Assembly: GCA_904384245.1 (NCBI GenBank)
Contig: CAJFJM010000004.1
Coordinates: forward strand, 1-39,346
Source of the DNA: an uncultured Clostridia bacterium
GTDB lineage: Bacteria; Bacillota; Clostridia; TANB77; CAG-508
DNA length: 39,346 nt
Reading direction: 5' to 3'
In this document: piece by piece, positions 9,839-19,219 of the stretch
Position numbering within the stretch: the stretch's first letter is position 1
Layout: each line of letters begins with the position of its first letter
Made by a program: the position numbers and the translations under genes
The notes under the pieces: model-generated
What the model saw: the letters and a program-made list of their open reading frames with translations, nothing else
The model's database searches: none
What the model was told of the DNA's origin: nothing

Positions 9839-10750
9839 ATGTTTAGTTTTTTTGCGAATATTTTTGGATATTTGTTAAATTTTATTTATAATTTTGTAAA
9901 TAATTATGGTTTAGCTATGATCATATTTACAATAGTTATAAAACTGGTCATGCTACCACTTTCTATAAAACAGCAAAAAATGTTAAAGAAAAGTACAAAA
10001 TTGCAAGAAAAAATGAAAATTTTGCAGTTTAAATATAAAAATGACCCAGAAAAATTAAATCAAGAAATGATGAATTTATACAAAGAAGAAAAAATGAATC
10101 CATTTAGTGGATGTTTTAGTACAATAATTCAATTTATCTTGTTAATTTCTATATTTTACATGGTTAGAAGTCCATTAACTTACATGAAAAAGGTTGATAC
10201 AGAAACAGTAAACACATATGTGCAACAATTAAAAGATTCAGAAAAAGAAGTTAGTGCAGCATATCCAGAAATAGATATAATAAGAGAAATAGGATTTTTA
10301 CAAGAAAAAAATCCAGAAGATTCAGAATTAAAGAATTTATCTTTTAACATGAACTTTTTAGGTTTAGACTTAAGTAAAATACCACAACAAAACTTAGGAG
10401 ATTGGACAGTTTATATAATTCCAGTTCTATATATACTTTCAAGTTTTATATCTATAAGAATGACAACAAATATGCAAAAGAAGCAAGAAGAAAAAGATAG
10501 TCCAATTATAGATATTACTGAAAATGCTAAAAAAGAAGATAAGCAAATGGTAAAAGTAGAAGAAACACCTGCAGAAGAAGAGTATGACGCGATGGCTCAA
10601 ACAAATAAAATGATGTCTTGGATGATGCCAATAATGTCTGTTTCAATTTCATTAGTTGCACCATTAGGACTTGCTCTATATTGGCTTGTAAACAATATTA
10701 CAATGATTTTAGAAAGACTTATTTTAAATAAAATCATAAAAGAAGATTAG
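9839..10750 (+). CDS. yidC: Membrane protein insertase YidC/OxaA
   Basis: Inserts and folds membrane proteins, with or without the Sec channel. I take the ATG at 9839 because GGGAGG lies 7 nt upstream; the TTG and ATG nearer the ribosome site are too close. The 303-residue product has an N-terminal hydrophobic segment, TM segments near 24-45, 95-120, 185-205 and 255-290, and a basic loop KQQKMLKKSTKLQEKMK after the first core TM. No lipoprotein cysteine is present. The groove position that is Arg in B. subtilis SpoIIIJ appears to be Lys35 (IVIKLVMLPL). A charged, Glu-rich insertion lies at about residues 220-250. Confidence 0.95.
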   Translation: MFSFFANIFGYLLNFIYNFVNNYGLAMIIFTIVIKLVMLPLSIKQQKMLKKSTKLQEKMKILQFKYKNDPEKLNQEMMNLYKEEKMNPFSGCFSTIIQFILLISIFYMVRSPLTYMKKVDTETVNTYVQQLKDSEKEVSAAYPEIDIIREIGFLQEKNPEDSELKNLSFNMNFLGLDLSKIPQQNLGDWTVYIIPVLYILSSFISIRMTTNMQKKQEEKDSPIIDITENAKKEDKQMVKVEETPAEEEYDAMAQTNKMMSWMMPIMSVSISLVAPLGLALYWLVNNITMILERLILNKIIKED

Positions 10751-10770
10751 TTGAAAGGGATGACAAAAAT

Positions 10771-11460
10771 ATGTCTAAATCAATTATTGCAGAAGGAAAT
10801 ACTACAAATCATGCTATAGAAAATGGATTAAAACAACTTAATGTTACTAAAGACATGGTAGAAATAAAGGTTTTAGAAGAAGAAAAAAGAAATTTTTTTA
10901 GTATTTTAGCACCAAGAGTGGTTAAAGTAGAATTAACTTTAAAAGAAGAGCCAAAAAAAGAAGGAAGTGTAACAAAAAAAGTAGAAGAATTGTCTACGGA
11001 AGAACAAGATATAGCTTTTTCTAATGTTGATACATTTTTGAAAGAATTTCTAAAAAAATTAGGTGAAAATATTAAGTATAAAATAAATAAAACCAAAGAA
11101 GGTTTAGATGTTTATATAACAAACGAAGATTTAGGATATTTAATAGGATATAGAGGAGAAACACTATATGCTATGCAAAATATAATCTCAGCTGTAGCAA
11201 GTAAAGGATTAAATCACAAGGTAAGAGTTATCCTAGATATAGAAGGATATAAAGCAAAAAGAGAAAAAACATTACAAAATTTAGCCGAAAAAATGGCTTT
11301 AAAAGTAATAAAAACAAAGAAATCTGTTACTTTAGAACCAATGAAAGCATATGAAAGAAAGATAATACATAGCTTTTTACAAGAAAATCCTAAAGTTCAG
11401 ACAAAAAGTATAGGAGAGGAACCACATAGAAAAATAGTGATTTCTTTAAAAAATAAATAA
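10771..11460 (+). CDS. jag: RNA-binding protein Jag/KhpB (EloR)
   Basis: RNA-binding protein that in Gram-positives partners with KhpA and affects cell elongation. Of 229 residues, about 1-50 form the Jag-N domain (SIIAEGNTTNHAIENGLKQL), then a Glu/Lys-rich linker. The KH domain follows with the loop LIGYRGETLYAMQ near 126, and a C-terminal R3H domain with MKAYERKIIHSFLQ and EEPHRKIVI. Its ATG is 20 nt after the yidC stop, with GAAAGGGATG upstream. The yidC-jag pair is conserved across Clostridia. Confidence 0.95.
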   Translation: MSKSIIAEGNTTNHAIENGLKQLNVTKDMVEIKVLEEEKRNFFSILAPRVVKVELTLKEEPKKEGSVTKKVEELSTEEQDIAFSNVDTFLKEFLKKLGENIKYKINKTKEGLDVYITNEDLGYLIGYRGETLYAMQNIISAVASKGLNHKVRVILDIEGYKAKREKTLQNLAEKMALKVIKTKKSVTLEPMKAYERKIIHSFLQENPKVQTKSIGEEPHRKIVISLKNK

Positions 11461-11550
11461 ATATAAAATCGGAGGTCAAAGGTCGGATTTTTACAGTGTA
11501 ATAAATCTATCTTTGGCTATTTTTAATATAATAAAGAAAGGAAGATTATT

Positions 11551-12925
11551 ATGGATGTTATAGCATCTATTTCTACGGCTCCACGGGATTGGAGGAATAG
11601 GTATAATTAGAATGAGTGGGGAAAAATGTTTTGATGTATTAAATAAAATTTTTGTACCAAAAACCCCTAAAAACATTGAAGAGATACCTGGATATACAAT
11701 AAAATACGGAAATATTGTAGAAAATGAAGAAATAGTAGATGAAGTATTAGTTTCTTATTTTAAAGAACCAAAAAGCTATACTACAGAAAACATGTGTGAA
11801 ATAAGCTCACATGGTGGAACAGTGGTAATGAAAAAAATATTAGAGTTATGTTTAAAAAACGGTGCAAATTTAGCGGAACCAGGCGAATTTACAAAGAGAG
11901 CATTTTTAAATGGTAGAATTGATTTACTTCAAGCAGAATCAGTAATAGATATAATAAACAGTAAAACAGAAAAAGAAGCAAAAACAAGTATGAAGCAGTT
12001 AGAAGGAGTATTGTCAAAAAAGATACATGATATAAAAAAATATATAATGGATGTAATGGTAAATGTAGAAGTATCAATAGATTACCCAGAATATGATGTA
12101 GAAGAAGTTACTAATAGCCAGATAAAGGAAATGCTTGTAAAAGTTAAAGATTTATTAGTAAAACTAGAAAAAAGTTTTAATGAAGGAAAATTACTTAAAG
12201 AAGGAGTAAAAACAGCAATAATAGGAAGGCCAAATGCAGGGAAGTCATCATTACTTAATGCTATTTTAAGAGAAGATAGAGCAATCGTTACAGAATTTGA
12301 AGGAACAACAAGAGACACAATAGAAGAATTTGTAAATATAGCAGGAATACCTTTAAAGCTTATAGATACAGCAGGAATTAGGGAAAATGCAAATGATGAG
12401 ATTGAAAAAATAGGAATAGCAAAATCAAAAGAAATAGCTAAAAATGCGGATTTAGTAATAGCAATATTTGATTCTAGTAAAGAATTTACAGAAGAAGATA
12501 AAGAAATTTTAGAAATTATAGAAAATAAAAAAGCTATAATAATACTTAATAAAATAGATTTAGAAGCAAAAATAGATGAAAATAATCCTTTATTAAAAGA
12601 ATTTTCAGGAAATATTATAAAAATTTCTGCTTTAAATCAAACAGGGCTAGATGATTTATATAAAAAAATAGAGAATATGTTTGCAAATAATGATATAAAT
12701 GTTGATAATGATTACATTATAACAAATGTTAGACAAAAAGATTTAGTTTCTAAAGCAATAGAAGATGTAAATAAAACAAAAGAAACATTAGAAAATGGAT
12801 TACCATTAGATATTATTTCAATATTTATTAAAGATATTTTAGAAGATTTATCAAAAATTACAGGTGAAGTTGTAAGTGATGAAATAATAGATGAAATTTT
12901 TTCTAAATTTTGTTTAGGAAAATAA
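11551..12925 (+). CDS. mnmE: tRNA modification GTPase MnmE, with +1 shift at CGG codon 12
   Basis: With MnmG it makes carboxymethylaminomethyl-uridine at wobble U34 of tRNAs reading NNA/NNG codons. From ATG 11551 (AAAGGAAG upstream) frame 0 reads MDVIASISTAP and then hits CGG at 11584-11586, after which it stops within nine codons. Skipping the C at 11584 gives STAPGIGGIGIIRMSGEKCF, the normal MnmE N terminus, and an intact 457-residue protein. It has P-loop GRPNAGKSS near 226, DTAG, NKID and the C-terminal FCLGK cysteine motif. An internal ATG at 11612 would lose the start of the folate-binding domain. The conserved residue at the shift point is glycine, matching GGG. Confidence 0.93.
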
Positions 12926-13608
12926 AGCACGAAAATCCAAAATAACGATTTTTAATATTTGATAAATATAATTTAATTAAGATTGAATAAAAATGAAAAT
13001 ATAAGCAAAATAAAAAGAAATTTGACTATATGAAAAATAAATATAATAAATAAATTTTTAAAGAGCAAAAATTAAAAAAAGTTTTACTAAATATAACTTC
13101 GGTGTGAAACATTTTATCCACATGTGCAGTAAAAGTGAGTGTAGAATTTTGTCGAATATTTATAGAATACCAAATAATTTGTTCGTTTTTGAAAAATATA
13201 AATGTTTAAAAAATGTGGATAACTATATACTTTCAGAGCTTAAATGTTGAAAAAATATACACGTAATAAACATAATGCATTCTAATTATTTAAACTTCCA
13301 AAAAGTGGAAAAATATAACATATAGGTATTAGTTTTTGGAGAACAGCCTGTATCAATCCGTGTGAAACATTTTTTAAAAACAACTTTTTTTGGATAAACC
13401 AATAAGTAAAATGATATATTATTATATTTGTAAACATGGTTTTCTGTTTCATATGAAAGGGAAAAATATAAAAATTTAGATAATTTATTTTTAATATTAT
13501 TATCTTATTCAATACGAATTTTTTTCGTATATAACTAAAATAAAAGTAAAAATATTTATAAAGAAGTAGAAAAAATATTAAAGGATATAAGAAAGGATGT
13601 AGTATAAA
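12926..13608. promoter_or_regulatory. 683-bp mnmG upstream region with two inverted DnaA boxes
   Basis: No gene is credible here. Two perfect DnaA boxes face each other: TTATCCACA at 13114-13122 and TGTGGATAA at 13214-13222. A direct repeat GTGTGAAACATTTT occurs at about 13102-13115 and 13360-13373. TTTCATATGAAA, a 12-bp palindrome, lies near 13447-13458, and the inverted repeat ATACGAA/TTCGTAT at 13512-13530 is close to the gene. These could tie mnmG expression to DnaA, as suspected for gidA next to oriC in other bacteria; that is inference. Confidence 0.55.
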
Positions 13609-15495
13609 ATGAGTTACTATGCAGGAGATTATGATGTGGCAGTTATAGGAGCAGGACATGCAGGATGTGAAGCAGGACTTGCTTGTGCAAGAATGGGAAT
13701 GAAAACACTAATATTTTCTATAAGTCTAGAAAATATAGCAAATATGCCATGTAATCCTCATATAGGAGGAAGTTCCAAAGGACATTTAGTAAGAGAAATA
13801 GATGCTCTTGGTGGAGAAATGGCAAAAAATATAGATAAAACAATGATTCAAATAAAAATGTTAAATACATCTAAAGGACCAGCTGTTCATTCTTTAAGAG
13901 CTCAAGCAGATAGAAAGAAATACCAAGCAGAAATGAAGCATACATTAGAAAAGCAAGAAAACTTAGAGTTAAAACAGGGAGAAATTGTGGATATCCAAGT
14001 CGAAAATGGAGCTGTAAAAGCAATTAAAACAAATGTTGGAGCAATATACAATGTAAAAGCAGTTATTGTTGCAACAGGAACATATTTAAAAGGTAAGATA
14101 TTTATTGGAGATTTTTCACAAGAAAGTGGACCAGATGGAGTTGCAGCAGCAAATGAATTATCAAAATCTTTAAAAAAATTAGGAATTGATTTAGTAAGAT
14201 TTAAAACAGGAACACCAGCTAGAATAAACAGAAGAAGCATAGACTTTTCTAAAATGGAAGTCCAAAAAGGTGACGAAAAAATTGTACCATTTTCATTTGA
14301 AGATGAAATAAAAGATTTTGAGCAAGTTGATTGTTATTTAACATATACAAATGCTGAAACCCATAAAATAATAATGGACAATTTGCATAGATCACCATTA
14401 TATTCTGGAAAAATAGAAGGAACAGGGCCTAGATATTGTCCTTCAATAGAAGATAAAGTTGTACGTTTTTCTGACAAACCACGACATCAAGCATTTGTAG
14501 AACCTGTTGGATTAGATACAGAAGAAATGTATATTCAAGGAATGAGTTCTTCTTTGCCAGAAGATGTTCAAATAGCTTTATACCGCACAATACCAGGCTT
14601 AGAATATGCAGAATTTACAAGACCAGCATATGCAATAGAATATGATTGTATAAATCCAATAAATTTAAAACTTTCTCTTGAATATAAAAATATTTCTGGG
14701 CTTTTTATGGCAGGTCAAATAAACGGAACATCTGGCTATGAAGAAGCAGCATGTCAAGGGCTAATTGCAGGTATAAATGCAGCCAGAAAAATACAAAAAA
14801 AAGAGCCAATTATTTTAGACAGAACACAAGGTTATATAGGTGTTTTAATTGATGATATAGTAACAAAAGGAACTGATGAACCATACAGAATGATGACTTC
14901 TCGTGCCGAATATAGGTTATTACTAAGACAAGATAATGCAGACTTAAGATTAACTGAAATAGGTCATGAAGTAGGACTTATTTCTGAAGAAAGATATAAG
15001 AAATTTTTAAATAAAAAAGCAAATATCGAAAAAGAAATAGATAGATTAGAAAATTTAGTTGTTAAGCCTACTGAAGAAGTAAATAATTTACTTGTTAAAT
15101 ATGGAACAACAGCACTTTCTACAGGTACTAAAATGGCAGAGCTTTTAAAAAGGACAGAATTAAGCTATGAAGCTTTAAAAGAGATAGATACAGAAAGGCC
15201 AGAATTATCAGAACAGGAAAAAGAAGAAGTGGAAATTCAAATAAAATATGAGGGATATATTAAAATGCAAGAAGCTCAGGTAGAAAAATTTAAAAAGATA
15301 GAAAGCAAATTATTGCCAGAAGATTTAGATTATTATAAAATTAAAGGAATAAGCTTAGAAGCAAGACAAAAACTTGATAAATTAAAACCTTATTCAATAG
15401 GGCAAGCTTCTAGAATTTCAGGAGTTTCACCAGCTGATATATCTGTTTTGCTTATTTATATGCAAGGATATAAAAAAGATAATGAGCCCGCATAG
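13609..15495 (+). CDS. mnmG: tRNA uridine-5-carboxymethylaminomethyl modification enzyme MnmG (GidA)
   Basis: FAD-dependent partner of MnmE in wobble-uridine modification. The 628-residue length is normal. The dinucleotide-binding fold [17 protein letters not shown] is at about residues 15-31. Other family segments are [11 protein letters not shown] near 49, [13 protein letters not shown] near 280, [18 protein letters not shown] near 370 and the [20 protein letters not shown] block near 427. The C-terminal helical domain ends with [20 protein letters not shown] precedes the ATG. The stop is 52 nt before rsmG. Its only CGG triplet is out of frame (AAC GGA). Confidence 0.98.
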   Translation: MSYYAGDYDVAVIGAGHAGCEAGLACARMGMKTLIFSISLENIANMPCNPHIGGSSKGHLVREIDALGGEMAKNIDKTMIQIKMLNTSKGPAVHSLRAQADRKKYQAEMKHTLEKQENLELKQGEIVDIQVENGAVKAIKTNVGAIYNVKAVIVATGTYLKGKIFIGDFSQESGPDGVAAANELSKSLKKLGIDLVRFKTGTPARINRRSIDFSKMEVQKGDEKIVPFSFEDEIKDFEQVDCYLTYTNAETHKIIMDNLHRSPLYSGKIEGTGPRYCPSIEDKVVRFSDKPRHQAFVEPVGLDTEEMYIQGMSSSLPEDVQIALYRTIPGLEYAEFTRPAYAIEYDCINPINLKLSLEYKNISGLFMAGQINGTSGYEEAACQGLIAGINAARKIQKKEPIILDRTQGYIGVLIDDIVTKGTDEPYRMMTSRAEYRLLLRQDNADLRLTEIGHEVGLISEERYKKFLNKKANIEKEIDRLENLVVKPTEEVNNLLVKYGTTALSTGTKMAELLKRTELSYEALKEIDTERPELSEQEKEEVEIQIKYEGYIKMQEAQVEKFKKIESKLLPEDLDYYKIKGISLEARQKLDKLKPYSIGQASRISGVSPADISVLLIYMQGYKKDNEPA

Positions 15496-15506
15496 TTGAA
15501 GATTAT

Positions 15507-15550
15507 ATGGAAAGGAGAGTTACTGGTCTTAAAAGATTGGTAAATATATG
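15507..15550 (+). promoter_or_regulatory. rsmG translation start region: hairpin between ribosome site and start, plus 14-codon frame
   Basis: The only good ribosome site, AAGGAG (15512-15517), is 30 nt before the rsmG ATG at 15548. The intervening 15520-15543 folds into an 11-bp stem (TTACTGGTCTT with AAGATTGGTAA, three G-U pairs). Folding would leave a 6-nt effective spacing. An alternative is a 14-codon frame ATG 15507 to TGA 15551 that overlaps the rsmG start and could couple translation, but it has no clear ribosome site. Confidence 0.5.
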
Positions 15551-16273
15551 ATGGAATATACAGAGTTTAAAAAAGAAATGAAAGAAAAAGCTTTAAAAAT
15601 AGATGTTAATTTAAGCGATTTACAAGTTGAAAAATTTTATAAATATTTATTGGAGTTATTGGAATGGAATACAAGAATGAATTTAACTGCTATAACTGAA
15701 GAAAATGAAGTTATAGTAAAACATTTTATGGATTCTTTAACAATAAATAAATATATTCCTAAAGGAGCTAAACTAATTGATGTGGGGACTGGTGCAGGAT
15801 TTCCAGGTATTCCGATAAAGATTGTAAGAGATGATGTTAGTGTGGTTTTACTTGATTCTCTAAATAAAAGAATTAGTTTTTTGAATAGTGTTATTGAAAA
15901 TTTGGGTTTGGATAAAATAAATGCTGTTCATGGTAGGGCAGAGGAATTTGGAAGAAATAAAAATTATAGAGAAAAGTTTGATATTGTTACTTCACGTGCT
16001 GTTGCTAATATGTCTGTACTTTCTGAATATTTGTTGCCTTTTGCTAAGATTGATGGTAAGTGTGTTGTTATGAAAGGGGCAGAAATTGATAAGGAGTTAA
16101 GACAGGCTGAAAAGGCTATTAGTATGTTGGGAGCAAAAGTTAATTGTGTTGATGGTTTTGACCTTTTGAATTTGGGGATTAGAAGGAATATTGCTGTTTT
16201 GGATAAGATTAAGGGGATTCCTAAAGAGTATCCAAGGAAGGCGGGGACACCTGCTAAAAATCCTATTAGATAA
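15548..16273 (+). CDS. rsmG: 16S rRNA (guanine527-N7)-methyltransferase RsmG (GidB)
   Basis: Methylates G527 of 16S rRNA using S-adenosylmethionine. The 241-residue product has the family lead-in YKYLLELLEWNTRMNLTAI near 30, HFMDSL near 58, the SAM-binding loop DVGTGAGFPGIPIKI near 76, and SRAVANMSVLSEYLLPF near 148. The C terminus KEYPRKAGTPAKNPIR is the usual RsmG ending, so the gene is complete. Codon choice changes within the gene: the first part prefers TTA, AAA and GTA, the last part TTG, AAG and GTT. A second ATG at 15551 is equally possible as start. Confidence 0.96.
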   Translation: MMEYTEFKKEMKEKALKIDVNLSDLQVEKFYKYLLELLEWNTRMNLTAITEENEVIVKHFMDSLTINKYIPKGAKLIDVGTGAGFPGIPIKIVRDDVSVVLLDSLNKRISFLNSVIENLGLDKINAVHGRAEEFGRNKNYREKFDIVTSRAVANMSVLSEYLLPFAKIDGKCVVMKGAEIDKELRQAEKAISMLGAKVNCVDGFDLLNLGIRRNIAVLDKIKGIPKEYPRKAGTPAKNPIR

Positions 16274-16420
16274 TTTGGGGTTTTGAAATCTGTAAATTTG
16301 TTTTGGAGGTTTGAATTTGCTTTTTGCGAGTTTGATGTTTCTAAGATGAGTTTGTGGATTTTTTTTTGACTTTTTGGTGAGTTTGTTGAAAGGCAAAATT
16401 TGGGTGTGTTGCCCGCTCCC
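16274..16420. other. G+T-rich spacer after rsmG
   Basis: No gene is seen. The plus strand is rich in T and G with few C, unlike the A-rich neighbours. AAAGGCAAAA at 16389-16398 is the complement of TTTTGCCTTT at 16624-16633, which brackets the long inverted repeat. Confidence 0.5.
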
Positions 16421-16601
16421 AGAGGTATGTATAAAAAATTTATTCTTTTCTGAGGGTTACGCTCCGGGATTGAAAGCTTCTAAAAAGAAAAATTAGGCAC
16501 CTCTCAAAAGGGTTTGAGATTCTCCTAATTTTTCTTTTAAGAAGCTTTAGATCCCTACACTAAACACCTCAGAAAAGAATAAATTTTTTATACATACCTC
16601 T
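16421..16601. repeat. 181-bp long-hairpin (inverted repeat) element
   Basis: The outer 35 bases (16421-16455, beginning AGAGGTATGTATAA) pair perfectly with 16567-16601. After an internal loop of about 10 unpaired bases per side, a second stem of about 30 bp follows (GGGAT, AAAGCTTCT and AGAAAAATTAGG blocks) with few mismatches. It closes with TCTCAAA/TTTGAGA around AGGG. It is more GC-rich than its surroundings and has no credible gene. It could be a MITE-like element or a highly structured RNA. Confidence 0.8.
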
Positions 16602-16758
16602 TCACGCTGACTGAGTTTTGTGGTTTTGCCTTTTGGTTTCATGTGGATTTTTATATTTTGTATTTTGTATTTTAGTTTCAAAAGATACTTATATTTTGTA
16701 GGTTACAATTTACGTATTTATTTTTGAGGCGGTTTACTATAGCCGTGAATTATAACGG

Positions 16759-16836
16759 TTTTCTAAAAATTAACCATAAAATTTTTAGAAAATTTTAAAG
16801 AAATACATTGACTTTTTTGGTGTATTTATATATTAT
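16759..16836 (+). promoter_or_regulatory. Hairpin and parA promoter
   Basis: TTTTCTAAAAATT (16759-16771) pairs with 16780-16792. Behind it TTGACT (16808-16813) and TATTAT (16831-16836) with a 17-nt spacer form a sigma-A-type promoter about 60 nt before parA. Confidence 0.6.
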
Positions 16837-16898
16837 AATAGTAGAAAATATATAAAACTAATGAGTAAATATTAACTAAAAAGAATGGGGGCTTTTTT

Positions 16899-17684
16899 GT
16901 GGGCAAAGTTATATCAGTGGCAAATCAAAAGGGTGGTGTTGGAAAGACAACTACAACAATAAATTTAAGCACTATTTTAGCAAAAAAAGGATATAGAGTT
17001 ATGCTTATAGATGCTGATCCACAAGGTAATGCAACAAGTGGAGTTGGGGCAGATAAAGATGTAGAGTTATCTTTTTATGATGTATTGACTAATGATACAG
17101 AAATTATTGATACTTTAGAAAAGACAGTAGTTAGTAATTTGGTTGTTTGTCCATCAAATATCAATTTAGCTGGAGCAGAAGTTCAGTTGGTTTCAATGAT
17201 GTCTAGAGAGCAAAGACTTAAAGAAAAATTAGACATTATGAAAGAAAGATTTGATTATGTTTTAATAGATTGTCCACCTTCTTTGGGACTTATAACATTA
17301 AATGCTTTTACAGCATCAGATAGTGTTCTTATTCCTGTGCAATGTGAGTATTATGCTTTAGAGGGATTAGGACAACTTTTAAATACAATAAATTTAGTTA
17401 AAAAGCATTTGAATAAAAATATTCAAATTGAGGGAGCATTACTTACAATGTATGATATTAGAACAAATTTGTCTAATCAAGTTGTAAAAGAGGTTAAAAA
17501 ATATTTTGATAATAAAGTATATAAAACTGTAATACCTAGAAATGTTAGATTAAGTGAAGCTCCAAGTTATGGATTGCCTATTACAGAGTATGATCCTAGA
17601 TCAAAAGGTGCTAAAAGTTATGAAAAATTTGCTAAGGAATTTATAAAATTAAATAATGAAGAAAAACGTGCAAAACATTTTTAA
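16899..17684 (+). CDS. parA: Chromosome-partitioning ATPase ParA (Soj)
   Basis: Deviant Walker-type ATPase that moves ParB-parS complexes and in Bacillus also modulates DnaA. The 261-residue protein starts at GTG 16899 after a GGGGG ribosome site. The motif KGGVGKTTTTINL at residue 11 contains the signature lysine and P-loop. DADPQGNAT near 40, DCPPSLGLITLNA near 124 and a basic C terminus complete the fold. The length and the lack of an N-terminal extension fit the chromosomal Soj type. Confidence 0.96.
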   Translation: MGKVISVANQKGGVGKTTTTINLSTILAKKGYRVMLIDADPQGNATSGVGADKDVELSFYDVLTNDTEIIDTLEKTVVSNLVVCPSNINLAGAEVQLVSMMSREQRLKEKLDIMKERFDYVLIDCPPSLGLITLNAFTASDSVLIPVQCEYYALEGLGQLLNTINLVKKHLNKNIQIEGALLTMYDIRTNLSNQVVKEVKKYFDNKVYKTVIPRNVRLSEAPSYGLPITEYDPRSKGAKSYEKFAKEFIKLNNEEKRAKHF

Positions 17685-17818
17685 TGAGTTATAAATATGT
17701 TAAAAAAATAGAATAAAATTAAAAGATTTTTTATAGTTTTAAATCTATTGAAATATAAAAATTGAAAAGGTTATAGATTTCCATAAATCTAAATATTATT
17801 TTGAGGATAGTGATATAT
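17685..17818. other. parA-parB spacer with small hairpin
   Basis: TAGATTT (17774-17780) pairs with AAATCTA (17785-17791). There is no T tract, so it is not an obvious terminator; parA and parB are probably co-transcribed. Confidence 0.35.
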
Positions 17819-18661
17819 ATGCCTAAGAAAACAGGTTTAGGAAAAGGCTTAGATGCCTTATTTGGTTCTGTTCCAGAGGAAGAACAAGTAAAAGGTAATG
17901 AGATTGTTAAAAATTTAAAAATATCAGAAATAGAACCTAATAGAGATCAACCAAGAAAAAATTTTGATCAAGAATCTTTGGAAGAATTAGCAGAGTCTAT
18001 TAAAGAATTTGGTTTAATACAACCAATTGTTGTTTGTAAAAAAGACGATTATTATAGTATAGTGGCAGGTGAGAGAAGATGGAGAGCTTGTAAAATAGCA
18101 GGTATTGAAGAAATTCCTGTACTTGTACGTGATGATGACGAAAAGAAAAATCAAGAAATTGCTTTAATAGAAAATATTCAAAGAGAAGATTTAAATCCAA
18201 TAGAAAAAGCTTCAGGAATAAAAAATTTAATTGATAGATTTGGATTAAGACAAGAAGATGTGGCTAAAAGATTAGGGAAAAGTAGAAGTGCTATTGCAAA
18301 TACAGTACGTTTATTAAATTTAGAGCCAAGGGTTTTAGAATTTGCAAGAGAAGGTAAATTAACAGAAGGGCATTGTAGAGCATTACTTGGAATATCAGAC
18401 CCAGAAAAACAATATAAAACAGCAGTAAAGATGATAGAAAGAGGAGCAACTGTTAGGGAAGCTGAAAATAGTGCTCATAGAAAAACAGAGACAAAAGAAG
18501 AAATAGAAAGAAATCAAATTTTATATAAAGATATAGAAAATAGATTCCAAAGTTTTTTTGGTACAAAAGTAAGATTAAGTGCAGGTAAAAGAAGAGGAAA
18601 AATTATAATTGAATATGCAAATAATGATGATTTAGAAAGAATTTTAGAATTGATGAAATAA
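17819..18661 (+). CDS. parB: Chromosome-partitioning protein ParB (Spo0J)
   Basis: CTPase and DNA-binding clamp that spreads from parS sites near oriC. From ATG 17819 (GAGGAT 10 nt upstream) the 280-residue protein starts MPKKTGLGKGLDALFG, the usual ParB opening. The CTP-binding motif GERRWRACK is near residue 84, and ENIQREDLNPIEKA near 117. The helix-turn-helix LRQEDVAKRLGKSRSAIAN is near 140, and a basic C-terminal dimerisation domain follows. A TTG at 17801 would add six residues but has no ribosome site. I found no perfect parS in the window. Confidence 0.97.
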   Translation: MPKKTGLGKGLDALFGSVPEEEQVKGNEIVKNLKISEIEPNRDQPRKNFDQESLEELAESIKEFGLIQPIVVCKKDDYYSIVAGERRWRACKIAGIEEIPVLVRDDDEKKNQEIALIENIQREDLNPIEKASGIKNLIDRFGLRQEDVAKRLGKSRSAIANTVRLLNLEPRVLEFAREGKLTEGHCRALLGISDPEKQYKTAVKMIERGATVREAENSAHRKTETKEEIERNQILYKDIENRFQSFFGTKVRLSAGKRRGKIIIEYANNDDLERILELMK

Positions 18662-18703
18662 TTTTAAAATTTTGCTTATAATATATTAGAAAGGGTTGAA
18701 ATT

Positions 18704-19219
18704 GTGGAATATATAAATGAAATTACAAATTCAGAATATTTTTTATTAGGAATGTTAATTGCTATTGTATTACTGTTTTTGATTATAATTTTTTTATGTT
18801 ATAAATATAGTAAATTGCAGAAAAATTATAATAGATTCATGAAAAAAGTTGGAAATGGAGAAAATATACAAGAAGATTTAGAAAACTTTATGTATAAGGT
18901 AGATAAAGTAGAAAAACAAAATGCTGAAATCTTAGGAAATTGTACAGAGTTAAGTAATGAATTAGAAAAATGTATACAAAAAATAGGAATAATTAGGTAT
19001 AATGCATTTAAAGATACTGGTAGTGATTTAAGTTTTACATTAGCAATGTTAGATGATAAAAATAATGGAGTAGTACTAAATGGAATATATTCTAGAGAAA
19101 TGTCAAATATATATGCAAAACCTGTAGAAAATGGTAAATCAAATTATACATTATCAGAAGAAGAAAAAATGGCAATAGATAAGGCAATGAATAGTAAGGG
19201 AATATATAAGATAAATTAA
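18704..19219 (+). CDS. DUF4446 family membrane-anchored protein
   Basis: Function unknown. A gene of this family commonly follows parB in Clostridia, which is the context here (43 nt after parB). The 171-residue product starts at GTG 18704 with GAAAGGG upstream. It has one N-terminal TM segment (about residues 14-34), a coiled-coil-like stretch to 95, and a C-terminal domain with IIRYNAFKDTGSDLSFTLAMLD and NGVVLNGIYSRE, the family's recognisable core. The Ser/Asn-rich end with KMAIDKAMN is also typical. Confidence 0.85.
   Translation: MEYINEITNSEYFLLGMLIAIVLLFLIIIFLCYKYSKLQKNYNRFMKKVGNGENIQEDLENFMYKVDKVEKQNAEILGNCTELSNELEKCIQKIGIIRYNAFKDTGSDLSFTLAMLDDKNNGVVLNGIYSREMSNIYAKPVENGKSNYTLSEEEKMAIDKAMNSKGIYKIN

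Noticed and set aside
11612..12925. mnmE starting at the internal ATG 11612
   Set aside because: It has no ribosome site and would lose the conserved N terminus, which is present in the other frame up to the CGG.
13445..13460. parS-like palindrome around TTTCATATGAAA
   Set aside because: Only about 12 of 16 bases match the parS consensus and the essential central CG is TA; kept only as an unnamed palindrome.
13282..13659. 125-codon minus-strand frame upstream of and overlapping mnmG
   Set aside because: Low-complexity Phe/Ile/Tyr composition, no ribosome site, and it overlaps the mnmG start.
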